Source of the DNA: a bacterium
GTDB lineage: Bacteria > Vulcanimicrobiota > Vulcanimicrobiia > Vulcanimicrobiales > Vulcanimicrobiaceae
Direction: 5' to 3'
Assembly: GCA_021790935.1 (NCBI GenBank)
Contig: JAJYFL010000002.1
Coordinates: 62,001-126,000, forward strand
Length of the DNA: 64,000 nt
Part shown: piece by piece, positions 32,413-40,759 of the stretch
How positions within the stretch are numbered: the first letter of the stretch is position 1
How the letters are laid out: each line of letters starts with the position of its first letter
The notes under the pieces: model-generated
Databases searched by the model: none
The model's input: the letters and a program-made list of their open reading frames with translations, nothing else
Told to the model about the DNA's origin: nothing
Position numbers and translations under genes: made by a program

Positions 32413-32721
32413 CCTACGCTGAACCCGGCAGCGATGCGATTGCGGGCTCCAGATCGCCGATGTCGATGCCGAAGCGTTCGGCCAAACGCAGCAGCATGCG
32501 ATTTCGATCGGTACTACCCATATGGGCGGCCTTTTCGAGCCCGGATTCTCGACTTCCGGCCCTGCGGAGACGCCCCGGCGCTTTTGGGGCGGCTTTCCGA
32601 GGCATCCGGCGCCGAAAAAGCAGCGTAGCGGCCGTGGCTGACCGCTTTCGCGCCGATCTCGATCAGCTTCTCGCATAGATCGGCTGGAATTCTATCGAAA
32701 ATTCCAGCCAAAGCGGGACGG
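32413..32721 (-). pseudogene. 309-bp gap with possible remnant of a small gene
   Basis: No intact gene is convincing. Two minus-strand frames each hold a plausible piece: IPADLCEKLIEIGAKAVSHG (near 32690-32631) and MLLRLAERFGIDIGDLEPA (near 32500-32440), but in different frames, as if a frameshift had broken a single gene. A perfect 10-bp stem (32682-32691 with 32700-32709, GGCTGGAATT / AATTCCAGCC, 8-nt loop) lies at the upstream end, close to the sufU stop, and may serve as its terminator. Confidence 0.35.
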
Positions 32722-33114
32722 CTAATCTTCGTCGGGCCAGCTTGCCAGTTGGCCGACGGCCGCGGTCTTGAGCACCTTCAAGCCGAGCATCGCGCACTTG
32801 AGGCGAGCCGGGCTGATGCCGATGCCGACGTTTTCGAGCACGGCCTCTTTGGTCAGGCGCGCGACGTCTGCGAGCGGGCGACCTTTGACCGTCTCGGTGA
32901 GCATCGACGCCGAAGCTTGGCTGATGGCGCAGCCCTTGCCGAAGAAGCGCACGTCGGCGACGATTCCGTTCGCGTCGACCAGAAGCTCCATGCGGATCCG
33001 ATCTCCGCAGAGCGGATTCGTATCCTCCGCGACGACGTCCGGATGTTCGAGATGCCCGAAGTTCCGCGGGTTGCGGTAATGATCGAGGATGTAGTCACGG
33101 TAGAAGTCGTCCAT
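32722..33114 (-). CDS. sufU: Fe-S cluster scaffold / sulfur acceptor SufU
   Basis: A 130-aa NifU-N/IscU-like protein of the SufU group. The three cluster/zinc ligands C36 (CGD), C62 (GKGCAIS) and C107 (LKCAML) are present, and the YRDYILDHYRNPRNFG start is typical. It takes sulfur from SufS. It follows sufS by 18 bp as the last gene of the suf operon. Confidence 0.92.
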   Translation of the reverse strand: MDDFYRDYILDHYRNPRNFGHLEHPDVVAEDTNPLCGDRIRMELLVDANGIVADVRFFGKGCAISQASASMLTETVKGRPLADVARLTKEAVLENVGIGISPARLKCAMLGLKVLKTAAVGQLASWPDED

Positions 33115-33132
33115 CGTGCCCAGCGTTTCGCG

Positions 33133-34419
33133 TTAGCCGCCGAGAGCACCGGCCGCGCCGGCCCGGTCGATCTTGAATATCGCTGCCGCTTTTCCGAGGG
33201 CGTCGATCAGCGCGTCGACGTCCTGCCGCGTGTTGTAAATATAGAATGACGCGCGCGCGGTTGCGGGCCAGCCCATCTTCTCCATGAGCGGCATCGTGCA
33301 GTGGTGACCGGCCCGGATGCAGACCCCTTCGCCATCGAGGATCGAAGCGAGGTCGTGCGGATGAATGTCCGCGTAGTTAAACGAGATAACGTCGGCGACG
33401 AGGTCGGGGTCGCGCGGTCCGTAGACCACCAGCCCCCGAGGCTCGAGTTCGCGCAAACGTTCGAATGCGTAGCTCACAAGCGAACGTTCGTGTTCGCGAA
33501 CCCATTCCATGCCGATCTGCGAGAGGTACTCAACGGCCGCGCCGAACCCGATCGCTCCGGCAATGTTGCTGGTTCCGGCCTCGAATTTCCATGGCAGATC
33601 GTTATAGGTCGCGCCGTCGTAGGTCACCGTCCGGATCATATCTCCCCCGGTGAGGAAGGGAGGCATCGCTTCGAGTAGGGCGCGTTTACCGTAAAGCGCG
33701 CCGATGCCGGTCGGCGCGCACATCTTGTGACCGCTGAACGCGTAGAAATCGACGTCGAGCGCCTTTACGTCGACCGGCATGTTCGGTGCCGCCTGCGCTC
33801 CGTCGACCAACACGACCGCGCCGGCCGCGTGGGCTCTGGGCACGATGATGTCGAGCGGCGCGATCGTTCCGAGCGTGTTGCTCACGTGCGAGAGCGCAAC
33901 GAGTTTGACGCCGTCCAACAGATCGTCCAGGTCGTCGAGGACGTGCAAGCCACGGTCGTCGACCGGTACGTAGGTTAGGCGCGCGCCAGTTCGCGCTGCC
34001 AGCTCCTGCCACGGCACGAGGTTGGAATGGTGTTCCAACTGTGTGACGAGAATGACGTCTCCCGGCTTGATGTTCGCGCCGCCCCACGAATGGGCGACCA
34101 GATTGATGGCTTCGGTCGTGTTGCGCGTCCACACCAGTTCGCGCGGATTGGCGTTGACGAAACGCGCAACTTTTCCCCGAGCGCCTTCGAAGGCATCGGT
34201 CGCGCGCTCGGCGATCTCGTAGACGCCGCGGTGGATGTTGGCGTTGTAGGTGGAATAGTACGTCACCAACGCGTCGATCACGCACTGGGGTTTTTGGGAG
34301 GTGGCGGCGGAGTCTAGATAGACCAGGCGCCGGCCCCGCACCGTGCGCTCGCGCAGGATCGGGAAATCGTCGACGATGCGCGCGAGCTTCGAGGCGTCGT
34401 CTGCAACGCAGGCGCGCAC
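33133..34419 (-). CDS. sufS: Cysteine desulfurase SufS
   Basis: A 428-aa PLP enzyme that takes sulfur from cysteine as a persulfide. The PLP lysine is in AFSGHKMCAPTGIG and the catalytic Cys is in IRAGHHCTMPLMEK, both group II (SufS) forms. The GTG at 34419 lies 1 bp after the sufD stop. With SufU as the partner the pair follows the Gram-positive-style SufS/SufU arrangement rather than SufS/SufE. Confidence 0.94.
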   Translation of the reverse strand: MRACVADDASKLARIVDDFPILRERTVRGRRLVYLDSAATSQKPQCVIDALVTYYSTYNANIHRGVYEIAERATDAFEGARGKVARFVNANPRELVWTRNTTEAINLVAHSWGGANIKPGDVILVTQLEHHSNLVPWQELAARTGARLTYVPVDDRGLHVLDDLDDLLDGVKLVALSHVSNTLGTIAPLDIIVPRAHAAGAVVLVDGAQAAPNMPVDVKALDVDFYAFSGHKMCAPTGIGALYGKRALLEAMPPFLTGGDMIRTVTYDGATYNDLPWKFEAGTSNIAGAIGFGAAVEYLSQIGMEWVREHERSLVSYAFERLRELEPRGLVVYGPRDPDLVADVISFNYADIHPHDLASILDGEGVCIRAGHHCTMPLMEKMGWPATARASFYIYNTRQDVDALIDALGKAAAIFKIDRAGAAGALGG

Positions 34420-34420
34420 G

Positions 34421-35632
34421 TTAGCCCACCTTTGCTTGAAGCGCCGCGCGTATCCGCTCGCGCAACTCTCGCGTGGGGAAGCGGTCGATGACCGGTTCGA
34501 AGAATCCGAGCACGATCATGCGCTCGGCCTCGTCGCGCTCGATGCCGCGGCTGGTCATATAGAAGATCTGCTCTTCGTCGAGCGCTCCTACGGTAGCGCC
34601 GTGGTAGGCTTTGACGTCGTTGGCGGCGATCTCGAGTGCCGGGACCGAATCGACGTGCGCTTTTTTCGAGAGGAGCAGCGCGTCGTCGCGCAGCGATGCG
34701 TTGCTGCCTTGCGCGTGCGCGGCGATGTTGATGTTGCCGAGGTAGCGCGCCTGCCCGCTTCCGGTCGCGGCCGATCTCACGATCGTCTCCGAGCGAGCCT
34801 GGCCGACCCTGTGATCGACTGACGAGACGAGGTCGACGTGCTGGTCGCCGCTCGGGCAGAAGACGGCGGCGATCTGCGCGTCGACGCCGGTCTGCTCGAT
34901 CTCGATCTCGACCGTGCTCGCGCACAGATCAGCGCCCAGTTCGGCGATCGCCCAGGCGAGGTGCGCATCCTTGCCCGGCCGGGCGGCGCGCGTGAAAAGC
35001 GAACGCGCGCCGAGTGCCAGCATCTGCACGGAAGCAAACGAGACGCTCGCACGTTCGCCGGTAACGATCTCATCGATGCCGCAGACGAACGAGCCTTCAG
35101 CGCCGCCCTCGAGCGTGCAGATCACCGTGCAGCGGGCGCCTGCTTCGGCCAGCACGATCGTGTGCGGGAAGAGCGCGATCTCGCCGGCAGCGTATGCGAT
35201 CTCGATCGGGTTGTCGACGGAGACGCCGGCGGGAACGTACACGAACGCACCGGTATTGCCGAACGCGTTTGCGAGCGACGCGAACTTTCTCGTTCGCGCG
35301 TCGACCGCCGTCCCGAGCGCGCGCTCGAGGAGTTGGGGGTGCGCGCGCCGAGCGGTCGCCAGGTCGCATGCAATCGCGCCACGCGAGAGCGTGGCAGCGA
35401 TGCGCGGAGGCGTGGTTTCGGCGCGCACCTCGACCCGCGAGAGGTCCAAAGCATCGAGGTCGACCTTCCAATAGCGGCCGGCCGGAGCGCGGCCGGAGGC
35501 CAGCGCGAAGTACGCAGCGAGCGCCTCGCTTCGCGCCGCGCGCAAGAGCGGCGACGTTTCGAAACGTTGGACGAGCGCCTCTGCGTTCTCGGGAACGATC
35601 CCAAGGACGGGCGCCGCGAGCGAGCTAGGCAA
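34421..35632 (-). CDS. sufD: SufD-like cluster assembly protein
   Basis: A 403-aa (or longer) SufB/SufD-family beta-helix protein. The C-terminal KAYHGATVGALDEEQIFYM block is SufD-like. The TTG at 35632 overlaps the sufC stop as TTGCCTAG (8 nt), a pattern repeated elsewhere in this window; an upstream ATG at 35668 would give a 44-nt overlap. It should form the SufBCD-type complex with SufC, but no sufB gene is in this operon, so SufB must be elsewhere or this protein must act alone with SufC. Confidence 0.88.
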   Translation of the reverse strand: MPSSLAAPVLGIVPENAEALVQRFETSPLLRAARSEALAAYFALASGRAPAGRYWKVDLDALDLSRVEVRAETTPPRIAATLSRGAIACDLATARRAHPQLLERALGTAVDARTRKFASLANAFGNTGAFVYVPAGVSVDNPIEIAYAAGEIALFPHTIVLAEAGARCTVICTLEGGAEGSFVCGIDEIVTGERASVSFASVQMLALGARSLFTRAARPGKDAHLAWAIAELGADLCASTVEIEIEQTGVDAQIAAVFCPSGDQHVDLVSSVDHRVGQARSETIVRSAATGSGQARYLGNINIAAHAQGSNASLRDDALLLSKKAHVDSVPALEIAANDVKAYHGATVGALDEEQIFYMTSRGIERDEAERMIVLGFFEPVIDRFPTRELRERIRAALQAKVG

Positions 35633-36395
35633 TCGCTTCGATCTCTTCGCGAATCTTGTCGTAGCCATCGCGTTCGATCAGTTCGGCGAGATCCGCGCCG
35701 CCCTGCTTGACGATGCGGCCGCCGACCATCACGTGAACGGCGTCGGGCTTGACGTGATGGAGGATGCGCGGGTAATGCGTGATGATGAGGAAGCCGGTCG
35801 CGCGGCCTTCGTCGGAGTCGCGCATCGCTCTCACAGATTCGCCGACGGCTCGAAGCGCATCGACGTCGAGCCCGGAGTCGGTCTCGTCGAGAATGGCGTA
35901 ACGCGGTGCGAGCACTGCGAGCTGGAGCATCTCCAGACGCTTTTTCTCGCCGCCGGAGAAGCCGTCGTTCAGGTAGCGGCCCAAAAACGTCGGGTCCATA
36001 TCGAGCAGTTCCATCTTCTCGACGAGCAGCGCGCGAAACTTCGCGGGCGTCAGATCGCCGGGGCGAACGGCTTGGCGTGCGGCGTACAGAAAGTTCGCCA
36101 CCTTGACGCCCGGGATCGCGGCGGGATACTGAAACGAGAGGAAGAGGCCGGCTTTGGCGCGTTTATCGGGCAGAAGGTCGAGGAGGTTCTCGCCGTCGAG
36201 CGTCGCCGTACCGCCCGTAACCACGTAACCGGGATGACCGCTGAGCGAGAAGGCGAGCGTCGATTTGCCGCTGCCGTTGGGGCCCATCAAGGCGTGAACC
36301 TTGCCGGGCTCGACCGTCAAGTCGATGCCCTTCAGAATATCGTTGCCCGCGACGCTCGCGCGCAGATCGTGGATGCGAAGTCCCGGCTCGGACAC
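35625..36395 (-). CDS. sufC: Fe-S assembly ATPase SufC
   Basis: A 256-aa ABC-type ATPase. Walker A is GPNGSGKST, the signature is DGFSGGEKKR, Walker B runs into AILDETDSGLD, and the switch His is in IITHYPR. The start codon is GTG 36395. It drives the SUF scaffold complex in the cytoplasm. It is the first gene after the divergent SufR promoter region and is followed immediately by sufD. Confidence 0.95.
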   Translation of the reverse strand: MSEPGLRIHDLRASVAGNDILKGIDLTVEPGKVHALMGPNGSGKSTLAFSLSGHPGYVVTGGTATLDGENLLDLLPDKRAKAGLFLSFQYPAAIPGVKVANFLYAARQAVRPGDLTPAKFRALLVEKMELLDMDPTFLGRYLNDGFSGGEKKRLEMLQLAVLAPRYAILDETDSGLDVDALRAVGESVRAMRDSDEGRATGFLIITHYPRILHHVKPDAVHVMVGGRIVKQGGADLAELIERDGYDKIREEIEAIA

Positions 36396-36489
36396 GCTGG
36401 CTCCTTTGAATGTGGGGTGACGTTTCGGTGTTGCAGGGTGGGCGCACGTCTATCCTATCGGATGCGGCGGCGGAAAGTCAAGGAAAACC

Positions 36490-36518
36490 TGGACTATCTA
36501 GTGTTTCCGTGGTAGTAT
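36490..36518 (+). promoter_or_regulatory. Promoter and probable operator of the sufR-like gene
   Basis: TGGACT (36490-36495) and TAGTAT (36513-36518) are spaced 17 bp apart. The spacer contains ACTA-TC-TAGT, an imperfect palindrome within GGAAA...TTTCC flanks (36482-36507), a likely SufR operator. The -10 box ends 10 bp before the ATG at 36529, so transcription would start only a few bases before the start codon, giving a leaderless or nearly leaderless mRNA. Confidence 0.5.
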
Positions 36519-36528
36519 CGGGTTAGAT

Positions 36529-37170
36529 ATGCAAGCAGACCGTTTCTTCCAGACGACCCGCGGAAAGATCGTGGCGGAGCTGCGCCAGTGCCGTACGGCC
36601 TCCGCGGTGGAGCTTGCCAAGGTTTTCGGCCTTTCGCCCAACGCGATTCGCCAGCAGTTGGTCGTGCTCGAGCGCGACGGTCTCGTCGTCGAGCGCTCGG
36701 TCCGGCGGGGACCGACCAAGCCGACCTACGAGTTTTCGCTAACGCCCGACGCCGAGAAGATCTTTCCGCAGCAGTACGACAAGATGCTCGGCGCGGTGCT
36801 GCGCGAGGTGCGCGAACGTTTCGGACCGGAGGCGGTCGGCGACGTCTTCGACGGCATCGCCAAGCGCGCGACCGAGAAGGCGCGCGACCGCATGACGGCG
36901 CCCGACGCCGAAGGGAAGGTCGCGCAGCTCGCCGTCATGCTGCGCGAGCAGGGGGTCGTAGCCGAGTACGATTCGATCGACGGCGGCTTCGCACTGCAAG
37001 AGCACAACTGCCCGTACTCCGAGGTCGCCAAGGAGAATCCCGAAGTGTGCTCGGTGATTCACAACGTCATCGATCGGACGATCGGCGGCCGGCACGTGCA
37101 GACCGACTCGCTCGCAGCCGGCGGCGACCGGTGCCGTTTCGAACTCCAAGTGGATCCGGTTCGTCCCTAA
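36529..37170 (+). CDS. sufR: SufR-like Fe-S-sensing transcriptional repressor
   Basis: A 213-aa winged-helix regulator (HTH around residues 24-45, ASAVELAKVFGLSPNAIRQQL). The cluster ligands C161, C174 and C202 have the spacing of SufR (13 and 28 residues apart). SufR proteins repress suf operons when loaded with an Fe-S cluster and release them when it is lost. It diverges from sufC, and the shared 133-bp region holds the operator-like palindrome. Start ATG 36529 lies almost at the predicted transcription start. Confidence 0.85.
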   Translation: MQADRFFQTTRGKIVAELRQCRTASAVELAKVFGLSPNAIRQQLVVLERDGLVVERSVRRGPTKPTYEFSLTPDAEKIFPQQYDKMLGAVLREVRERFGPEAVGDVFDGIAKRATEKARDRMTAPDAEGKVAQLAVMLREQGVVAEYDSIDGGFALQEHNCPYSEVAKENPEVCSVIHNVIDRTIGGRHVQTDSLAAGGDRCRFELQVDPVRP

Positions 37171-37199
37171 TGCGGTATCTTTGAGAAGGATTTAAAACC

Positions 37200-37688
37200 T
37201 TGGATTTCCCGAAATTTCAGCGTTTAGTCGAGGACCGCACGGGTTTCCGCACCATGGACCATCCGACCGCCAGCGGTGAATATTTCAGCGATTCGTGCGG
37301 CGATATGTATAATTTCTTCCTGAAGGTCGGACCGGGAGCGATCGTCGAGGATATCTCGTATTTTACGACCGGCTGTGGATTCGGTACCGCAACGTGCAGT
37401 TTGGTCGTGGACCTCGTCCGGGGGAAGACCATCGACGAAGCGGCGCGCCTGAGCGAGCGCGAGATCGAAGACGAGCTGGGAGGGTATCCCGAGAAGAAGA
37501 AAGATTATCCGCAGCGTGCGCTCGAAGCGCTGCACGTAGCGATCGACGATTACCGCCGCAAGGTTGCTTCGGGTGCGATACCTGACTACGCCGCCATGCC
37601 GGCGCCGCGGAGCGCCGCGCCCGCGCAACAATCGCCTACGCCGCCTGCTCCCGCTCGCGACGGCAGGATCGTCATCCAACTGCACTGA
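37200..37688 (+). CDS. Second Fe-S scaffold (IscU/NifU-N-like) protein
   Basis: A 162-aa scaffold paralogue: C33 (SDSCGD), C59 and C66 (TTGCGFGTATCSL) form the ligand set. A Pro/Ala-rich tail follows (about residues 126-152). It starts at TTG 37200 with AAGGA 9 nt upstream and lies 29 bp after the sufR gene in the same direction. It is distinct from SufU in the divergent operon; two scaffolds under one regulator may split housekeeping and stress duties (inference). Confidence 0.75.
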   Translation: MDFPKFQRLVEDRTGFRTMDHPTASGEYFSDSCGDMYNFFLKVGPGAIVEDISYFTTGCGFGTATCSLVVDLVRGKTIDEAARLSEREIEDELGGYPEKKKDYPQRALEALHVAIDDYRRKVASGAIPDYAAMPAPRSAAPAQQSPTPPAPARDGRIVIQLH

Positions 37689-37712
37689 TTCGCCGCGTTA
37701 TCGTACGCGGCA

Positions 37713-37732
37713 CCCGAGTAGCGAGACTCGGG
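37713..37732. terminator. Bidirectional terminator-like hairpin
   Basis: CCCGAGT / ACTCGGG with an AGCGAG loop, extendable by GGC/GCC across one mismatch, lies between the convergent scaffold gene and a small membrane-protein gene. It is followed by only short T stretches. Confidence 0.55.
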
Positions 37733-37741
37733 CGCCGCCCT

Positions 37742-37966
37742 TCAATCTCTTGGCGGATCTGGAGACGTATAGCCGGGCGGTGGATTTGGGAACTCCATCT
37801 CACCGGTTACCGTGTACTCGCGGAGCGGTACCGGGTTCAGCGGCGCGCGATCGTACGTGCCGTCAAAGTCGTCATCGGCGTTATCCCGTCGCTCGCGTGA
37901 CCGCAGTATCAGCCAGCATAACAGGGCGGGTATCGCCAGTACGGCTATAAGGATTAAGCCTAGCAT
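37742..37966 (-). CDS. Small single-pass membrane protein
   Basis: A 74-aa protein with one N-terminal helix (MLGLILIAVLAIPALLCWLIL) and a charged, proline-rich cytoplasmic-looking tail. No domain recognised. It ends near the terminator hairpin and may be a small stress or phage-shock-like protein, but there is no sequence evidence for a role. Confidence 0.5.
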   Translation of the reverse strand: MLGLILIAVLAIPALLCWLILRSRERRDNADDDFDGTYDRAPLNPVPLREYTVTGEMEFPNPPPGYTSPDPPRD

Positions 37967-38011
37967 CTTCGACCTTTCTTGCCGACGTGCTGTAGCCGGC
38001 GGGTCACAGGA

Positions 38012-38653
38012 CTAGCTGCCGAGCAGATAGGGGTTGGTGCGCCGTTCGGTGCCGATGGTCGTGGAGGGGCCGTGCCCCGGGATCACCGGCGCGTCGTCGG
38101 GGTAACCCATGAGTTTGCGCTGGATCGACGACACGATATCCTGCATCGACGTGCCGCCGAGATCCCATCGCCCGATGGAGCCCGCGAAGAGTGTGTCGCC
38201 GGAAAGAATCGTCGTCGTCGATCCGCCGGCGACTTCGAAACAGACGCTGCCGGGGGTATGGCCCGGAGTGTGGAGCACGGAGATGCGTCCGTCGCCCAGG
38301 CGCAGCACGTCACCGTCGTGGAGCTCGCCGTCGAGATCCACGACCGCGGGGGCCGCAGCCAAGCCGATCCAGCTCGCCTGCAGCGCGAGCGTACGATAGA
38401 GCGGCAGGTCGGCCGGGTGCAGGAAACCACGCGCGCCCGTGCGCTCGCGCAGGCGACCGAGGTCGCCGATATGGTCGATGTGGGCGTGCGTGTGCAAGAG
38501 GTGCGTCGCGCGCAGGCCGCGGGCGGCTAGGCGCCTGACGACTTCGTCGATGCCGTCGCCGCCATCCACGACGAGAGCTTCGCCGCTGCGCTCATCGGCG
38601 ACGATCGTGCAGTTGCAAGCGAGCGGACCGACCGCAAAGTGCTCCAGGACCAT
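38012..38653 (-). CDS. Metallo-beta-lactamase-fold hydrolase (glyoxalase II-like)
   Basis: A 213-aa MBL hydrolase. The metal motif T-H56-A-H58-I-D60-H61 is complete, with TPGHTPGSVCF and SGDTLFAGSIGRWD following, as in YcbL/GloB-type thioester hydrolases. The substrate is unknown. It ends a co-directional run that begins with folD, 3 bp after the flavin reductase gene. Confidence 0.85.
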   Translation of the reverse strand: MVLEHFAVGPLACNCTIVADERSGEALVVDGGDGIDEVVRRLAARGLRATHLLHTHAHIDHIGDLGRLRERTGARGFLHPADLPLYRTLALQASWIGLAAAPAVVDLDGELHDGDVLRLGDGRISVLHTPGHTPGSVCFEVAGGSTTTILSGDTLFAGSIGRWDLGGTSMQDIVSSIQRKLMGYPDDAPVIPGHGPSTTIGTERRTNPYLLGS

Positions 38654-38656
38654 CTC

Positions 38657-39142
38657 CTAACCGCGAACCTGAAAGTCGTGGAACGCGCCGTCGAAGTATC
38701 CGAGCGGGCTTTCGGCGTACCCGGAACACGCGAGTACGCGTCCGACGAAGATCGAATGCGAGCCGGCGCGCAGCTCTTCAACCACCTCGCAGTCGAAATA
38801 CGCGATCGTTCCATCGAGAACGGCCGCGCCGGTCGCCTCGGTGCGGTAGGCTATGCCGTCGAATTGATCGTCCTGCAGCTTCCCGGAGAAGCGTTCGGCC
38901 AGGTCGCGCTGATTTAAGCTCAAGACGTTGACGCAAAAGATCTTCGACGCCGCTATGAAGAGGTAGGTTCGCGCTTCGCGGTTGACGCAGATCAGCACGG
39001 TCGGCGGGTCGGCGGAGACGCCGGCGAACGCACTTACGGTCGCGCCGCGGGGCTCGCGCTCGCGCAGGCTGGTCACGACGGTTACGCCGGTGGGCACGCG
39101 GCGCATGGCGTTCTTGAACTCCGCCGCGGCCGGCGGATTCAC
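38657..39142 (-). CDS. Flavin reductase-like FMN-binding protein
   Basis: A 161-aa split-barrel flavin reductase-like domain (MRRVPTGVTVVTS, GATVSAFAGVSADPPTVLICV, FCVNVLSLNQRDLAERFSG). Such proteins reduce FMN for two-component oxygenases or serve as small flavoproteins. The GTG at 39142 overlaps the O-methyltransferase stop as GTGA, which fixes the start. No oxygenase partner is adjacent. Confidence 0.85.
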   Translation of the reverse strand: MNPPAAAEFKNAMRRVPTGVTVVTSLREREPRGATVSAFAGVSADPPTVLICVNREARTYLFIAASKIFCVNVLSLNQRDLAERFSGKLQDDQFDGIAYRTEATGAAVLDGTIAYFDCEVVEELRAGSHSIFVGRVLACSGYAESPLGYFDGAFHDFQVRG

Positions 39143-39780
39143 CGTTTGCGAGCCCCGATACCCGTTCCGCCGCCCAGCGGAATGATCGTCGCATCGAGAT
39201 CGGGACGGCTCAGGAAGGCCTCGTTGAAACGCCGGATGGCGACGACTGCCGCATCGTCGCCGCGCGCCGGTTTGCGCGCGACCCGGCCGCCGAGCAAGAC
39301 GTTGTGCACGACGATTAGTCCCGAGAGTTTGAGGAGCGGCGCGCAGAGTTCGAGATAGGCTTCGTACTCGGTCTTCTCGCCGTCGATGAAGACGATGTCC
39401 AGATTGCGTTGCGGGAAGGTTGGCAGTACCGGGAGCGCCGATTGGTTGATGATCTCGATGCGATCGGAGATGCCGGCGCGGTCGAAATACGAGCGCGCGA
39501 CCTCCGTGCGCTCGATGTCGGGGTCGAAGCTCCATATCCGCCCGGCAGGCGGTAGGGCCAGCGCCATCCATAGGGTCGCATACCCGTATGCGGTGCCGAT
39601 CTCGAGGATGCGGTTGGCCTGCATGCAGTGAACCAGCACCGAGAGGAGCCGGCCGACCGGGCGCGTCACGCCGGGGATATCCTCTTTGCGGCCGTACTGT
39701 TCGAGCTCCAGCAGCAACGGATCCGGCTCCGGATGCGCCGCTTCCAGATAGGCTGAGAGGTCGTCGTACATTCGCATCAT
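39139..39780 (-). CDS. O-methyltransferase (COMT-like family 3)
   Basis: A 213-aa SAM-dependent O-methyltransferase. Motif I is ILEIGTAYGYATLWMA, the acidic strand is WSFDPDIERTE, and VFIDGEKTEYEAYLE with VHNVLLGG (usually DNVLWxG) covers the metal-binding region. Replacement of the usual Asp of DNVL by His is notable. The ATG overlaps the folD stop as ATGA. It probably methylates a catechol-like or small acceptor; the substrate is not known. Confidence 0.82.
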   Translation of the reverse strand: MMRMYDDLSAYLEAAHPEPDPLLLELEQYGRKEDIPGVTRPVGRLLSVLVHCMQANRILEIGTAYGYATLWMALALPPAGRIWSFDPDIERTEVARSYFDRAGISDRIEIINQSALPVLPTFPQRNLDIVFIDGEKTEYEAYLELCAPLLKLSGLIVVHNVLLGGRVARKPARGDDAAVVAIRRFNEAFLSRPDLDATIIPLGGGTGIGARKR

Positions 39781-40688
39781 TCTTGCGGCTGCGCTTGGGC
39801 GATTCCTGGACGAAGGCCGTCAGAGCGGGAAGCCGCCTCGATAACGTTGCGCAGCAGCGCGACGTTGGTGAGCGGGCCGACCCCACCCGGCACGGGCGTG
39901 ATCGCGCCGGCGACCGCAACGGCCGAAGCGAAATCCACGTCGCCGCGCAGCGTGCCCCCGACCACGGTCGTTCCGACGTCGATGACCGTCGCGCCCGGAG
40001 CGATGTCGGCTCCGCCGATCAACCCCGGAACGCCGGTGGCCGTCACCACCACCTCGGCCAAGCGAACGTAGGGCTGCAGATCCACCGACTCTTTGTGCAG
40101 GATGGTGACCGTTGCATCGTGGGCGAGCATCAGCATGGCGACCGGCGCGCCCACGACGATCGAGCGGCCGATCATCACCGCTCGGCGGCCGCGCAACGGC
40201 CAGTGCGGACTGCGTTCCAACAACAGCATGACGGCGGCGGGCGTCGCCGGCACGAACTCCGCGCCGCTGCCGAATGCCAAGTTCCCTTGGTTCGCGGGAT
40301 GCGTTCCGTCGACGTCCTTCCCGATCGGCATCGCGTCGGCGACGTTGCGGATCGAGAGATGGGGAGGCAGCGGTTGCTGGAGGATGACGCCGTGCACGGC
40401 ACGATCGTCCTGGAGGCGTTCCAGATGCGCGCGAACTTGCGACGCCGTCGCGTCCTCGCGCAGCTCGTCGATTTGTATCGCGATGCCGACTCGCTCGCCG
40501 GTCTTGACGAGGTTACGAACGTAGGCAAGCGAGGATACGTCCTTACCGACCAGTACCACCGCTAGCCGCGGATGGATCCCAAGCACGCGCAACGCCGCGC
40601 TGCGGGCGGTGAGTTCGGCGCGCAAATCGTTGGCGATAGCGCGACCGTCGAGGATCTGAGCCGGCACGGCATCGCGGTTTCGCCGCAC
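39777..40688 (-). CDS. folD: FolD-family methylenetetrahydrofolate dehydrogenase/cyclohydrolase, catalytic Lys replaced
   Basis: A 303-aa FolD. Family blocks are GVILQQPLPPHL, IGKDVDGTHPAN, MIGRSIVVGAP (NADP loop) and PGGVGPLT. In the catalytic Y-x3-K motif the tyrosine is Y56 but position 60 is Leu (YVRNLVKTGERVGI), with K62 two residues further on. The missing Lys is required for cyclohydrolase activity in studied FolDs, so this enzyme may be only a dehydrogenase, unless K62 takes over. GTG 40688 or the in-frame GTG eight codons later could be the start. Confidence 0.88.
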   Translation of the reverse strand: MRRNRDAVPAQILDGRAIANDLRAELTARSAALRVLGIHPRLAVVLVGKDVSSLAYVRNLVKTGERVGIAIQIDELREDATASQVRAHLERLQDDRAVHGVILQQPLPPHLSIRNVADAMPIGKDVDGTHPANQGNLAFGSGAEFVPATPAAVMLLLERSPHWPLRGRRAVMIGRSIVVGAPVAMLMLAHDATVTILHKESVDLQPYVRLAEVVVTATGVPGLIGGADIAPGATVIDVGTTVVGGTLRGDVDFASAVAVAGAITPVPGGVGPLTNVALLRNVIEAASRSDGLRPGIAQAQPQE

Positions 40689-40759
40689 GAGGGGGCTTAC
40701 CTACGGTGCTCGTGGCGCAAAGAAGGTGAGTGGCCTAGGTAGCGCCGATTAGGAGATTG

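Noticed and set aside
32514-32711. Minus-strand frame starting at a TTG within the stem near 32700
   Set aside because: Only its first part looks protein-like and it then turns into low-complexity sequence; kept only as a possible gene remnant.
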